A stretch of DNA of 64,000 nt, from the NCBI GenBank assembly GCA_949126835.1, contig OX421502.1:39341282-39405281 (forward strand), read 5' to 3'. This DNA comes from Anisus vortex (Eukaryota; Mollusca; Gastropoda; Planorbidae). Position numbers and translations under genes: made by a program. The notes under the pieces were generated by a model that saw only the letters and a list, made by a program, of their open reading frames with translations, had not been told where the DNA came from and did no database searches. The stretch's first letter is position 1. Each line of letters begins with the position of its first letter. Positions 1 to 12,645 of this stretch are shown in pieces.

Positions 1-77
1 ATTTTCAGGCTCAAAATAATATTTCCAATCAGCTATGTCTATTGGCACATTAGTAAAAAAAAACGAAGGCTTTTTTT

Positions 78-588
78 TACAGTATATTGTTATTAGATAA
101 AAATGTAATTAAAGGTCCAAGTCCAATGAAGTGATGTTATTAGTTTGTTTTTCTTGCTTTGTAGTTCCGTGTCCCACTATCTGTGAATCTCTTATATCTC
201 CTTGTTCAACATGGCCCTCAACCCTAGTTGATAACTCTGTGGCCTACATTATCAGCAAACTCTGTGTTTGTCTCACGTTTCATAGAACATAACCCGATTT
301 AAAAAAAAAACACTCGAGTCAACTGACAATAGTAACATCAATAGTTAAATCACTAAACCTTTACCAAAGAGTAAAGTAGTAATAATACATATTAACTTCT
401 AATTTAGAAATACAACACAATAACAATCTGTTACAATGCTCAGATAAACATAATAACAAAAACACTTTTCTCATCCCTTATGCGAGAACAAATGCATATA
501 AGTAGTCTTTTTTCCCGAGTGGTATCTGGGCATGGAATGGGTTGCCTGAACAAACCACAAAAATGCTGTAAAATGCGTTCCAATTGGA
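78..588 (+). mobile_element. LINE 3'-region fragment (left arm of inverted repeat)
   Basis: This is a decayed 3' portion of a non-LTR retrotransposon. It contains the family blocks seen at 11.6-12.0 kb, such as the stretches reading aaatcactaaacc and gcatggaatgggttgcctg. The same sequence returns in reverse orientation at about 5108-5594 with high similarity by eye, so the two copies form an inverted repeat. The true 3' end is missing. Confidence 0.75.
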
Positions 589-879
589 AAATATGCCTAT
601 GTAGAAATCGTGTAAGCCTATAATAGTTTAAGGTCTTTTCCTACGACCAGTGTAGAGTCTTAGCGGGTGTTTTCGTCATTATATTTCTTTTGTAGCACTT
701 TGGACTCAACATTAAGCAATCAAACTTCAAAAAACTTGTCTCTTTTTTTAAACCCATCTCATTATTTAATTTTGACCAAATGTAAGAAAAAACAGAAATC
801 ACTTTAATATTTCATTAACACCATTTAACTATAGGCCTATTGATACGCAGACTTCATGATTAGACCACCAGTGCAGTCT

Positions 880-985
880 TCTGCTGGCCACACAACTCTA
901 GTATGTCGTGGTCACAGAAACTGGTGGACGCTGCTTGACTGGCCCATGACTGATCAATTCGGTCGGAGGATACTTTACTTTAGTT
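880..985 (+). repeat. SINE-B tail fragment (tRNA-derived SINE)
   Basis: The body/tail of the SINE-B family can be read: ctggccacacaa, then a cacagaaactggtg-like block, then a gatcaattcggtc block. The tRNA-like head is absent. Full copies of the same family lie at 43.0, 57.2 and 63.0 kb. Confidence 0.6.
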
Positions 986-1205
986 CAAAGTCAAAGGATG
1001 GGATATCAATTTTTTTTATAGGTCAGTGGACGTAATGGTCCGGTGAGCAGAGTGATTGTTTGGTGGCACAAGTGATCATGGATTGAATCCGTGTTAAAAA
1101 AAATCTCTTGAAGAAACTGGCGCCACAATCTACTGGTCACCACTCTCGCCAGATAAATGAGTACTTAGAAAAACACACGTGTTATGCATTAAACCCAATT
1201 AACAA

Positions 1206-1400
1206 TAGTTTTATCTTAACTTATATATTACAGACGCTCCTTTTATAAAGAAGATTATTGCGTCCTACGCTCATTCGTGATCTGAGTCTAGTCTTGTTTC
1301 TCTATTAATGTTTTAAATGATGTCAAGTTACTTGTTTTACTGGTTTGTTCAGGCAACCCATTCCAGTCCCGAATGCCACCCGGGAAGAAGTTTTCACCAG
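1206..1400 (-). mobile_element. LINE 3'-end fragment
   Basis: Reverse-strand copy of the common LINE 3' terminus. It carries the terminal block ttacagacgctcc, then aagaagattattgcgtcc, then the conserved coding remnant around ggcaacccattcc and gaatgccacccggg. It is 5'-truncated. Confidence 0.7.
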
Positions 1401-2894
1401 TTTATAGGCCTATTTGGTTAATAACCAGAAAAACGTTCTAGAGCCTTGTGCCCAAAATCCGTACTACTGTTTTCATGAACAATGTGTGATCCAATAGAAG
1501 ACAACCATCAAATTCTAAATAGAAGGTGTGGGAGATGGTAGTCAAAATATCTTCTCACAACTCACATTGGCATAATAAATCCTTTTAAAATTGTTGCACA
1601 TATGCTCAAGTCCCAAAATGATTCTTTTAACAGGGGGGGGGGGGGGGAGTGGTAGAGACCAAAGGGAGAGAAAGAAAGAAAGAGAGAGAGAGGGAGAGAG
1701 AGAAATCAGTTCGTGTCAATAACCAAATCGGTCATTCCTACAAGAACACAAAAAGGAACAGGTCAGCTACCGAGCTTTTGCTTACTTTTCAATGGGATTC
1801 AGGCTTTGTTAATGCCTTCTTGCACAAACCTCCATATTTGATAGCGCAACCAGAAAGGGACATCACTCTTAGTCCTGTTTGGCTTGTGTTGTTTTTTTGT
1901 CCCCCGTTCTTCAGCTCGTGCAAGTTGCGGGCCTTCACCTCTGCGCCCTCTCGCGGTGTTTATCCTATTTAATGACGCTTAGAAACAATGGGTAGGCGTT
2001 TAAAAAAAAAAAAGAAAACCGTTTTTTGTTTCCCCTCCTCTCCAAAGTGGCCCATCTAGAAATACACTTGCTTTATGCACCGAGTAAAGAGAACATCGCT
2101 ATGTTGGTTGTTTCTTTTCCCTTCTCTCCCAAAAGTATTTCAAATATGCATGGTCATTCGCGGTTTTCATAAAGAATTATGGAATTTAATAGGCAGCGAG
2201 AAGAGGACCAAAAAATGTCTTTTGCTTCATTTTGTACGTTTGAGTCGAATAAACAATGAATGACATTGTATGCATGTTGGGATGATATTGTCAGATTTTT
2301 GTTTTTATTGCTATTTCTGTTTTTGTGAAATGTTCTCAATACGTGTTCTTCCCATTATGTTCGAGCCGCAACGAACACGAGAACTCAACGGAGATCACTT
2401 CCCCCCACCCCCTTTTTTCCACTCTGGACGAAAAATATCGGAACATGTATGGTTTTAATTGAACATTACCAATATGAAAGACTTAACGACATGAACATGA
2501 AAAAAAAAAAGGTGAAATTCTGGTTTGTCCATTAGTTGTACCAATGTAGCGTTCATTTGTTTCCACGACCAAGGCATACTCATGGCATGCATGGCGATTG
2601 TGTGGCCAAAAAATAGATGCTTGAAAACCAACTAATTTTAGGTAGCTGGGTCATGTAGACACCTTTTCAACTCGTTGTTGTCCGAATTCGAACCCCCGGC
2701 CTGACCACACCACTGAACCTGAGAAATAAACCCTTACCATATTTTAGATTCTAGTATGTTGCAATATATTCTTCTATTAAATTTGTTGTTTAACTTGCAC
2801 AGACACTGAGATCGCCATATTAAAAGTGTTTTTGAATAGTTATACACATACAGTCACAGTAGTGATGATATTTAATTATGAGTTATCTTTGGTA

Positions 2895-2960
2895 TGGGAT
2901 GGATGATGAGTGAGTGATTTAGTAAGTGAGTGAGTGAGTGAGTGAATGAATGAGTGAGTG
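2895..2960. repeat. GAGT tetranucleotide microsatellite
   Basis: Interrupted run of gagt units. On the minus strand it makes an open frame of repeated Thr-His-Ser, which I regard as an artefact. Confidence 0.8.
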
Positions 2961-3150
2961 AGTATGCAATTGATTGCGATTGGGGGATTAATAAAGTAAG
3001 GGAGTAAATGAGCCAATGGGAGATCAAGTGATTTCGTAAATGGATGGGTGAAAGAGTGGCTGATCAAAGACTTGTTGAGTAGGATTTAACCTGCCCAATA
3101 GCCAAAAGACATCAGCATACAAATCAGACCAAACAGAATGTTGTACTCAC

Positions 3151-6100
3151 CGTAGCACCGTGATGGTCAGTGTCGTAAATGCAGTATCCACTATATCCAA
3201 CGCTTGACCTACGTCTGAACAAGGGATGTCATTCACGCGTAAAACATAATCCCCTTCAACTAAAGCAGAGTCGCCGGCCTTGCCTCCATCAACAATCTGG
3301 AAGATATTGATACCAGTATTAATCGGGGTCAAAGTTTAGTAATTATTTAGTGTTGAATGCTTTTCATGTATACGTGGTCAATGTTATCTACAAATTTAAT
3401 TCATTCAGCAGCATAATAAACAATCTCAAGTTGTTTGGTGTATAATTATTTACCGGTAAGTCTGTAGTCAGGGCCGCAGTAAGAAAATATCGCGTCCCCG
3501 GGGGCAGAAAACATTCATTAGCGCCCCGTCCCCATTAATTTAAAAAGATATTTTATAAAATACAGGGCAGATTTAACGCCCCTCTTCTAGCGGCGCCCAT
3601 AGACCTATGTAAAAGTTTGCATGTAAAAGTCTATATGTTAAAGCTAAAGGCTAAAAGTCTGAAAATTAATAGTCTGTAGGCCCTTATCCTAAATTCTGTA
3701 AGCAAATGTCTGTATGTAAAAATGTATTCGCAAAATTGTATAATACAGTCTATATAGAACGTGAAACGATAGAATTTTGCCCTTGTAGCCTATGTAAATG
3801 TGTGTACCGAGTATTGTAAACTCCCGATATAATTAATTTATTATTTTTTTTGTTACACTATATATTTTTTTAAAGATCTTTTTCGTATTAAATGATGCCG
3901 GCTGGTCCAGCGGTTAGTTCATCGGACTGTCAACCAAAAAACAACTGACAGGTCGCGGGTTCTATCCCAGCCACCGACGGATCCCTGTCGCCCTGCAGGA
4001 GTTTTGGGCCTAGTGGACGTAATAATCTTTTATTTAGAAGGAACGTCTGTAAACTTATAAGATATAAGAAAATACGGTGGGTATTTTAAAATTTAATAGA
4101 TGTTGAAGAAAAACGCCGAAACTCCTTTCTTTATTCTGTTCCTGACGTATAGGTCTACAATTGTATAAATAGATTCTACCAGTCCTTGAACTACACTACT
4201 TAAACTCCCGTCAATAAAGCCTCTGTATCGACTGTATAGAAATCATGTCATAAACGACTGAACAGAAACTAAAGCATTTAGAAAAGGGGAGATATGGGGA
4301 AAGCAGAAATATGTTAATCTATAAAACCTGTTCAAAGCTTAGAGACACAAGGGAGGTCACTGCTTTGACCTTTTTTTTTAAAAAGGATATTAAGCTTATT
4401 ATAAGAGTCTACTTTACGAATGGGTGATTTTTCTAGTGATTTGTTTGTTGTTTACCTGTTGTGTTTTGCTGTTTTGCTGTTGTGTTTGTTGTTTTGCTGT
4501 TGTGTTTCCTTTTTATTTAGTTAGTTTATCCTCTATTTCGGCAGGATTTTGAAATATAAACATTTTAATATATTTTGAACTGCTTCCAAAAAAATACCCC
4601 CAAAATTAAATGTGTTTAGACTTATCTTGTCGTATCTTATTTGTTACAGACGCTCCTTCTGTAAAGAAGATTATTGCGTCCAACACTCAACCGTGGTCCG
4701 AATCTAGTCTTGCATTTTGATCAGTGTTTTAAGTCATGTTAGGTTACTAGTACTCCTGGTTTGTTCGGGCAACCCATTCCATGCCCGGATGCCACTCGGG
4801 AAGAATACTTAATATGCATTTACAGTGTGTGTAAAGCCTTGTCTAGAATAGAGCTGACAGAATTGCTGTCGTTTGTTTAGTTAACAGTTATAAACTAGCC
4901 GAGTCTAAGTCTACATTATACAAGTTAGAACGATGGCATTATATCATAGAGAAATGTGTATACAAAGAAAGCCTATGGCTGACAAATATATTTGATGTTT
5001 TTGTCATATATATTTATCTTATCTATTACAGACGCTCCTTCTATAAAGACATTTTTTTTCTAGTCTGGCATTTTTATTTGTGCTTCAAATAATGTTAAGT
5101 TACGTACTGTTTTTTTTGTGGTTTGTGCAGGGAACCCATTCCATGCCCTGATGCCACTCGGGAAAAAAGACTACTTATATGCATTTGTTCTTGCATAAGG
5201 GATGAGAAAAGTGTTTTTGTTATTATTTTTATCTGAGAATTGTAACAGGTTGTTATTGTGTTGTATTTCTAAATTATAATTTAATATGTATTATTACTAC
5301 TTTACTCTTTGGTAAAGGTTTAGGGATTTAACTATTGATGTTACTATTGTCAGTTGACTCGAATGTTTTTTTTAAATCGGGTTATGTTCTATGAAACGTG
5401 AGACAAACACAGAGTCTGTTGATAATGTAGGCCACAGAGTTAACAACTAGGGTTGAGGGCCATGTTGAACAAGGAGATATCAGAGATTCACAGATAATGG
5501 GACACGGAACTACAAAGCAAGAAAAACAAACTAATAACATCACTTCATTGGACTTGGACCTTTAATTAATATTGTTATCTTACAACAATATACTGTCATC
5601 AGAACCTGCTTGTTGAATGTATAACTAAACGGTTTGTAGCTACTAACAAGTTCTTAAGCAGTGTCTAACCACTTTAAAACTATTCTTTAACTAGTTTCCT
5701 ATCACCAATCGCGTTTGAGCATTCCTGTTGCGCGAGCAGTTAATGGAAATAGGAATGGAGGGGGTGGTGGGCACTTGTCCTTGTCTGAGGATGATGCAGT
5801 CGTCTCTTATTTATCATCGGGCCACGAGGATTGGGTGTTAGATTCTGCTAGAGAAACAGCAGCAATGGAAATACGTTTGATCCGTCTGTAATATCCTTCT
5901 ACACAGAAGATTCTTACATCCTATCCACAATTACTAGCACCAGCACCTCAATACTGTGCGTACACACACGAACACACGAACATAACCAATCAGAGTTGAG
6001 TTCTCCCTATCCTTTATAACCTAACCGATACTGACTATTACCAAAAATACTACAAAGCCATCCCTAACCTATATAAACTAACCGATACTAACTATTTGTC

Positions 6101-7443
6101 ACTAAGTCTATCGGGTCCGAATAGCCACTTCGATAAATTAAAAAAAACAATATCAGTCCAAATCGAATGAAATTTAATTTTAATTGTTTAAAAACGAATT
6201 AGCATAATAATATAATGAAATTAATTACAGCTAGTCCTAAATTTCCATAATGTAGGTCATGGACTTCAGTGCAAAAAGGCAATTTTTTGTCCTCAGTTGA
6301 ATGTTCGTTTCGTTTTGTCGACTGTGATAGAAGCGTTTTCGAAACGCGTTTTTATTTTAAAGAATAACTCTGCTGTAGTGTACTTCAAACTGTCGTTTTT
6401 ATAACAGTACAACAAGGCGCCATAGTTTATTGCATTACAAGCTTATCAAACAACCATTCTGATTATTTTTGAAACCATTCTATAGCCATATTAAAAAATA
6501 TCACTTGAGTGACTTATATTGCATAAAACATTGGCATTCACTATTCACGAAAGGTTTGTCCTTTATCCATAACCAATACTCCACCCCCCTTTCCCCTCAC
6601 CGAGGCATGTCAATATGCTTAACAGACATTTTTTCCTATGGCCTTTAGTCAACTAAAAATAGGAAACAAAAGATCGATAAAACTAAATACATGTGAAAGG
6701 GAAGAAACAAATAATTATAAGCTTACATTATAAAACAAGGAACTCGAATGTCCATTTGGTGATTTAAGAGTAACATAATAAACTCTTTACGTTTTGATTA
6801 TCATTGTTCTAACGTTGTTAATTATTATTATAATAATAGTCTTATCAAAATAGTGTAATAACCAAAAGATAAATTTTATCGAACAAAAGGAAAAGTTTTA
6901 GTGAAACGGTTTAGTGTTAAGTTTTATGTCGAGGTATTTGGAAAATTGAATTCGTAGATTTAGGTCATTAGATCATGTGAAGGAATGTGGCAAGGATAAG
7001 TTGGGTGTAACCTACTGGTGTGATTGCATAGATAGGTAGAGATGTGGAGATTGTGTAGCTGGAGCTACTTTTAGAATTACACACAGGTGGACAAATTTTA
7101 GCATAGAGAAAGCAGAAAAAAAAAGTATATTCATCGATTTAAAAACTGACCAAATATTAAACTTATAGAACGACATTTAAACATACCCAGAGAAAGAGAA
7201 AGAGAGAGAGAGAGAGAATTGGGTGGCTGGGTGGATCGATCAAGGGGTCCATCGAGTGGTAGATAGCTAGACAGACAGATAGATATATGGATAGATAGAT
7301 ACATAGATGGACAGATAGATAGAGAGAGAGAGGGGGGTATAGATTGACAGACAGAAAGACAGATAGATAGATAAATAGACAGTCAGATAAATAGATATAT
7401 ATATATGTATAGATAAATAGATAGATAGATAGATAGATAGATT

Positions 7444-7516
<73 letters not shown>

Positions 7517-8269
7517 GCCGACGGATGGAAAGATGATAATTAGATTAATGGTGGATGAATGGGCGTATAGATTAGTCGTATTTACCTTTGAAATATAAAG
7601 AGGTATCCCTGTTCCTCCGTTTAAAGCGAACCCCCATGGGGCGCCACCCTTGAGGACGACATCAAAAGGCCTCCTCCCTTTAGACAGCACCTTGTTAATC
7701 TCTACCGCTGGGCCCGTCGGCTGGTGCATCTTCACGCTTGACAGCGCAGGCGTAGAGGACGATGCCAGCTGCGAGAATCTCTTGACCGTCTTCGGCACAT
7801 TCTGGTCCTTTGAAGTTGGGGCCTGCGCGGACAGCCTCGATTGGCTTTCGATCAGCAGTTTGTCGTGGTCCGGTGATGCCGGGTTAACTGCTGTCGTCTG
7901 GGAAAAGCCGTTGACCAGTTGACCACTATCCAGTTTTTGAAACGGTGGATCGGAAATTCCCAGACCGCCATTTTTAGTGTCGTTCATTTTATCCTGCTGA
8001 CCGGTCTCTGATTGTTTGGGGTGTGATGATCTTCGACACTCTCGCGACTGGCCGCCGGATGACGATTGTGACACCCCGTTCGGGCTGCCCGTCACGCGGG
8101 GGTTAGCACCGACGCATTGACACTTAGCACCCAGCACTTCGGGGTCACATTTCTGAAGAGAAACCGGCATCCCAGAAACACGCTCCCCGTTAGCACCCGC
8201 TACTTCACCGTTAGCACCAGCTACTTCATTTCTGGCTCCAGGACAATCTTGCAGTGTTGAGGTATCCAT
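3151..8269 (-). CDS. PDZ-domain protein (Shroom / synaptopodin-2 / PDLIM-like), 5' two coding exons, partial
   Basis: Two exons join in frame to make one PDZ domain. Exon 1 runs from ATG 8269 to 7586 (228 codons) and ends ISK before GTAAAT. Exon 2 is 3296-3151, after a CCAG acceptor, and ends in phase 2 before GTGAGT. Residues 1-200 are a Ser/Thr/Gly-rich, probably disordered leader with a duplicated AGANGE motif. The PDZ spans about residues 202-277: [13 protein letters not shown] is the carboxylate-binding loop of the GGAPWGF type, and [11 protein letters not shown] then TLTITVLR form the later strands. The GGAPWGF loop is typical of Shroom, synaptopodin-2 and PDZ-LIM proteins, which link to actin (family knowledge). 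The rest of the protein is not seen and probably lies beyond the left edge. Exon 1 reads past its splice donor into the GATA microsatellite; that part is not protein. The family member is uncertain, but the domain is clear. Confidence 0.8.
3897..4070 (+). repeat. SINE-A (tRNA-Asp-like head, LINE-like 3' tail)
   Basis: A near-full copy. The tRNA-like head starts gccggctggtccagcggtta (box A) and has an anticodon-loop-like ctgtcaa and a box B ggttctatccc. The tail reads aataatctt...gaacgtctgtaaactt and ends in a TAAGA-type repeat. Related copies lie at 32072, 48502 and 49321. Confidence 0.8.
4625..4815 (-). mobile_element. LINE 3'-end fragment
   Basis: Reverse-strand copy of the same terminal LINE block as at 1206-1400, preceded on the plus strand by the (TTATC)-type tail. 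5'-truncated. Confidence 0.7.
5010..5594 (-). mobile_element. LINE 3'-region fragment (right arm of inverted repeat)
   Basis: Longest LINE remnant on the left side. It reads on the minus strand and ends with the ttacagacgctccttctataaa terminus (plus-strand view). About 5108-5594 is the reverse complement of 78-588. Confidence 0.75.
7258..7516. repeat. GATA/GACA microsatellite
   Basis: Long run of gata units with diverged gaca and gaga flanks, just downstream of the donor of PDZ exon 1. It produces a spurious open frame of repeated Ile-Tyr-Leu-Ser on the minus strand. Confidence 0.95.
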
Positions 8270-9078
8270 TCTCCACGCGCAGATCTCATCTTACTGTTTT
8301 AATCTCACTCTGATCTTATGAACGATACTTGAAAAGGGAAAACAAAAACACACATTTATTTCACAGAGAAGAAATGGCTAATTAAAACAAAATAAATAAA
8401 AAAAAAACAAAAAAATCCATTACGAAACCGCAACGAGTGAAATAAAAAACAACAACCTCCCGAGAGCCTAAACTGTTAGACAAACCAGTAATAAAAAAAG
8501 GTAATTGATAACACAGTCATACTAAGTTTAACGGGGTTCGGCCCGTGTGTTAAATCATGCAGATATGTGGGGCTAAAGATCTCCCTTAGTCTATCTGTGT
8601 GCTTGCACTCAAACGTGTTGTGGCGTGGGTGTAGGTTCAACACGTCAAATAATTTTATTTTCTTCATATCGCCGTCTCGATTGAACTGGCGTTTATACTG
8701 ATACAATGGGCGAGCTTTGTGACTCTGGAATAACCCGTCGTACCTGGTCTGTGTGGGTATTTCTGAATGTACGCACACGGGGGACTATGTTAATCGGTAC
8801 AACATACGATTGACAGAGATCTACTTTTATGTAAATCCCCCTTCCCTGTCCCCAAACACCGTTACACAGGTATTCTTAAGTCTTCTGTAATCGGGTTTAA
8901 TTTCTAACTCTAAGAAGATGACTATATTGATAGATATTCAGACGAACTGAACACAATCGTGGACGTACAGAAATAGAGAATGGCATGTAGGCATAGAGAC
9001 ATACAGACAAACAGACAGACAAACAAACAGACAAACAAACAAATAGACAAACATACAAACAGACAAAAAAAAGACAGT

Positions 9079-9153
<75 letters not shown>

Positions 9154-10137
9154 ATGTTAGAAATGCTTCAATTATATACTTTAATTAATACGGGTTATGT
9201 AAAGAAAGAACGCAATAAAATTATATTAAATGATAAATATAGACGATTATATATTATATAGACGGCTTATATATAATAAACTACTTGCTTGTTTTGTCCA
9301 CGTACATAAACTAACACAGCTTAAAACTCATATTCCATCCACATGGTTCACAAACAAAAAGATCCACCAAACATAAAAATAAAAACATTCACATTATCAC
9401 GGATTGAACCTAAAACTGAGAATAAATTTGTACTACAGTGAAAGTTCTAACGAGAGCATGAAATCGGATTTGCCCGAAGACGACGTCACCATATTGCAAG
9501 ACGAGACCGAGGCACTGCCCGAGTGTTGATTCGGTTTCCCAGAGATGTGAGGGAAGTTCCTGGCTTCCGACGGTTTCTTGCCTCGGTTGTCTGTCTGGCC
9601 ACTGTCACGTAGGACCGCGACAATAGTGGTTCCACAACAACAGTAAAAAACAACAACAAACAAACCCGCTCTTGTTTTTCATATTTATTTTTTGGCCTTC
9701 TTCCACACACATGTAGAATTAAAATACACACAAATAGAACTACACACACAGGCAAGTAAATATAGACACACAGGCAAAAAATACACGGAGACTCACGCGG
9801 ATGCAATACACACTTAAAACTTAAAACACACACACACAAGCACATATACAAACATTCGCAAACACACACACACGCACATACAAACAGACACACACTCACA
9901 CACTATCATTCTTTAAGCTTAATGTCCGTGATCGTCACCCCCTCCCCCTCCCCGGGGGCTATTGGGGCCACAGATCAGTTGATTCGCACAATGGCCACAC
10001 ACAAAAAGTTGGTCAAATGTTTATTAGCTTATAATTTACCGACGCCCGTTTATAGCCTACAGTTATTGTGTACTACGCTTATCCGTGGTTTCAGTTTGTT
10101 TTTTAAAGTCTTGTATTTAATCTCTATAGAACTATCG
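8270..10137. other. Upstream of PDZ gene, non-coding
   Basis: No supported exon. The region contains microsatellite and CA-rich simple sequence (about 9700-9905). The minus-strand open frame over the CA-rich part is a Cys/Val low-complexity artefact. The 5'UTR and promoter of the PDZ gene should lie in or beyond this region, but I see no decisive signal. Confidence 0.4.
9077..9152. repeat. GATA microsatellite
   Basis: About 19 near-perfect gata units, preceded by caaa- and caga-rich simple sequence (9000-9075). Confidence 0.95.
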
Positions 10138-10138
10138 T

Positions 10139-10300
10139 GAAGCAGCGTTCACAAGTTTTCTTGGCCACGGCATACTAGAGATTATGTGTGGCCAGCACAA
10201 TACCCAACCGCCTTTATTTTACTCAAACTCTAGGACCTAGATTTCACCAGGAATCGTACCCTGGATTTTCTGTACACGCAAGCTTAGCGCACTGCCACGA
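10139..10300 (-). repeat. Diverged SINE-B copy
   Basis: The order is gaagcagcgttcac, ggccacggcatactag, gtgtggccagcacaat, and a degenerate box B region near 10245 (gaatcgtaccctgg), ending near gcgcactgccac. The tRNA-like head lies to the right, so the element reads on the minus strand. Confidence 0.65.
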
Positions 10301-11092
10301 TTTTAAATGATGTCAGGTTGCTGGTTTTTCATGACTAGTGCAGGTATCCCGGCGCCATTTTAGGTTCTAATCGCCGGCCACAAAGATTTGTCATAGCACA
10401 AAAAGAAAAAAAAAAGAAGACAAATCTATTCATCCATTCATCCCTAGACACCGTGCCTTCTGTGTATTGTATTAGTGTATGTTCTGTGGTGTAGTTTCAA
10501 GTTATATTGTAGTCTCAAGGCCTAATGTTTTATAATATTTTAAAACTTAATCTTCTTTCCTGGGGCGTGTCTAGATGTATTATAGTGATGCTAACAGTAT
10601 CGTAGCCTGGGTGGTGGTGAGAAGGGAGGGTAAGGTGCACTCAAACATCTAACAACTATTATAGTGTAGCACCATTTTTAGTGTCCAGTGACGCGGCAAT
10701 AGGTTTACGAGTTTGGGGGTGGGGCAAAGAGTACACGGTGGTGGGGGAAAGGCCCTCTCGATCAAGCCTATGTAGCGCCCCAGGGCAAAAGTTTCAGCGA
10801 CGCCCCCTTGCATACTGTAACTGCTTTGTTTAAGTGCTATATTTAGACTATATTTGCCGCCCCCTAGAAGTGTCGCCCCCGGCCATATGCCCCCTCTGCC
10901 CCCTCCCCTTTATAAGGCCACTGGGTGGTGGGGTAGGGGGGGCAAATGTGCAATATAAAAGGGGGAGGGGCAAATTATCCCAATGGTAACACCACGTCTC
11001 ATCGACGGGGATAAAACGTGATAACCACTCCCCCTCCCCCCCTCATCGATACGACGTGGTGTGGTGTGCCCGCTGGGTACCAGCCAGTTCCG

Positions 11093-11303
11093 ACAAATTG
11101 TGAACAAATTGTGAACAAATTCTGAACAATTTCTGAACAAATTCTGAACAAATTATGAACAAATTCTGAACAAATTCTGAACAAATTCTGAACAAATTCT
11201 GAACAAATTCTGAACAAATTCTGAACAAATTCTGAACAAATTCTGAACAAATTCTGAACAAATTCTGAACAAATTCTGAACAAATTCTGAACAAATTCTG
11301 AAC
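11093..11303. repeat. 11 bp minisatellite, about 19 copies
   Basis: Tandem copies of aaattctgaac, with a few variants (aaattgtgaac, aatttctgaac, aaattatgaac) at the left end. Eleven base pairs is not a multiple of three, so the array translates as an 11-residue periodic peptide with no stop in two minus-strand frames. There is no evidence that it is coding. Confidence 0.95.
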
Positions 11304-11449
11304 ACGTCCACAATTTCATTTCAATTTCATCTTATAACTTTTTAAAACATATTGTTTCACTTTTCTACAAGGCTACTTTCAATAGTTTACGTACAGTTAT
11401 CAGTTTGTCCGCTTCGCACCGTACGTCCGCACCGTACGTCCGCACCGTA

Positions 11450-12095
11450 CGTCGCATTACTGTAATCTCTATATTCTCTACCCCTAACAAAACATTAGGA
11501 TTCATAAAAAGGAACTTTTACAAATGTAATAAGAATATAAAACTAAAATGCTATCTCACATTAGTTAGACCTATACTAGAATAGGCCTATGCAGCACCTG
11601 TATGAGACACACCAACTAAAGAAAACATTAAAAAATTAGAACAAATCCAAAAAAGAGCTGCAAGGTTCATAACCAGTGAATATTCCAAATTAACAAGAGT
11701 AACACCATTAGTCAAATCACTAAACCTAGAAACACTAGAGGACAGAAGGGCAAAGAGTAAAATAATACACAATAAAAAAGGCATTAAACTCTACTTTAGA
11801 AATACAACCCAATAACAACTTGTTGCAAAGCTCAGATAAACATAAAGACAAAAACACTTTCCTTAATTGTCCACTTATGCGAGAACAAATGCATTAAGTG
11901 CTCTTTCTTCCCGAGTGGCATTCGGGCATGGAATGGGTTGCCTGGACAAGCCAGGAAAACCAGTAACTTAACATCATTTAAAACATTAATAAAAATGCAA
12001 GACTAGACTCGGACCACGGATGAGCGTAGGACGCAATAATCTTCTTTATAGAAGGATTCGAGCATCTGTAATGTATAAGATAAGATAAGATAATT
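11450..12095 (+). mobile_element. LINE 3' end with RT C-terminal remnant
   Basis: Best-preserved copy of the common LINE family here. From about 11560 the plus strand encodes an interrupted RT C-terminal remnant, including KLEQIQKRAARFI and SLNLETLEDRRAKSK, typical of jockey/CR1-type reverse transcriptases. A later frame holds a pattern like [10 protein letters not shown]. It ends with the noncoding block aataatcttctttatagaag, ctgtaatgtataagataaga and a TAAGA repeat tail. Stops and frame changes show it is dead, and it is 5'-truncated. Confidence 0.8.
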
Positions 12096-12645
12096 AGAAC
12101 ATCATAAAATAGACAAAACTACTCAAGTAGCCTAGTAGTTAAGGCTACCTTTCTTAAATAAAAATAAATACATTTTTAAAGGTAGGTTAGCCTATAAAGA
12201 AGTGAATGCAATTACAACTTCAAAAGTATGTTAGGTTAATTCTATAATCTTATATCGGTATAACTGTCTTCAGAATGATTAAAAAACGTATTATCCCACT
12301 TTGTCACCAGTTTTTTTTATCACTGATCTATATATATATAGCTCAGTGGTTTTTTTTTATCACAGAGAAGAAATAAAAAGCTATATAGGTTGGTAAAATT
12401 CTGCACTCGTTTATTTCTAAAGTCTTAAAAGCTTTTTGTGATTGTATTTTAGTTACTGAAACTGAAGGCTACATGTACATGTTGAACCAAAGATTGACGC
12501 CAGTAAATATAAGTATATTTTATCAAGATGAATCACAAAATGCCCAAGAAAGTTGAAGGATCGATGCCATGGTAAATACAACTTTGTGAAATGTTGGCCT
12601 CCTGCTAAGTCACATTATCTTATCTAGTTACAATCTAGTAGTTAA

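Larger units (their letters stand above)
588..3150. other. Non-coding stretch with repeats
   Basis: No convincing exon was found. The stretch contains a SINE-B tail, a LINE 3' end, a G-run followed by GA-rich simple sequence (about 1632-1705) and a GAGT-type simple repeat (about 2895-2960). The short open frames here are low-complexity or chance. Downstream exons of the PDZ gene could lie here or beyond the window edge, but I could not recognise any. Confidence 0.5.

Noticed and set aside
7163..7585. C-terminal part of the 368-residue frame over PDZ exon 1
   Set aside because: It reads through the splice donor at 7585 into a GATA microsatellite; the real protein continues in the exon at 3296-3151.
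8476..8778. 100-residue minus-strand frame upstream of the PDZ gene
   Set aside because: No domain, no splice-site support and no family resemblance; kept as non-coding.
9486..9899. 137-residue Cys/Val-rich frame
   Set aside because: Produced by CA-rich simple sequence; no domain, no splice context.
10999..11319. 106-residue periodic frame
   Set aside because: Entirely the 11 bp minisatellite.
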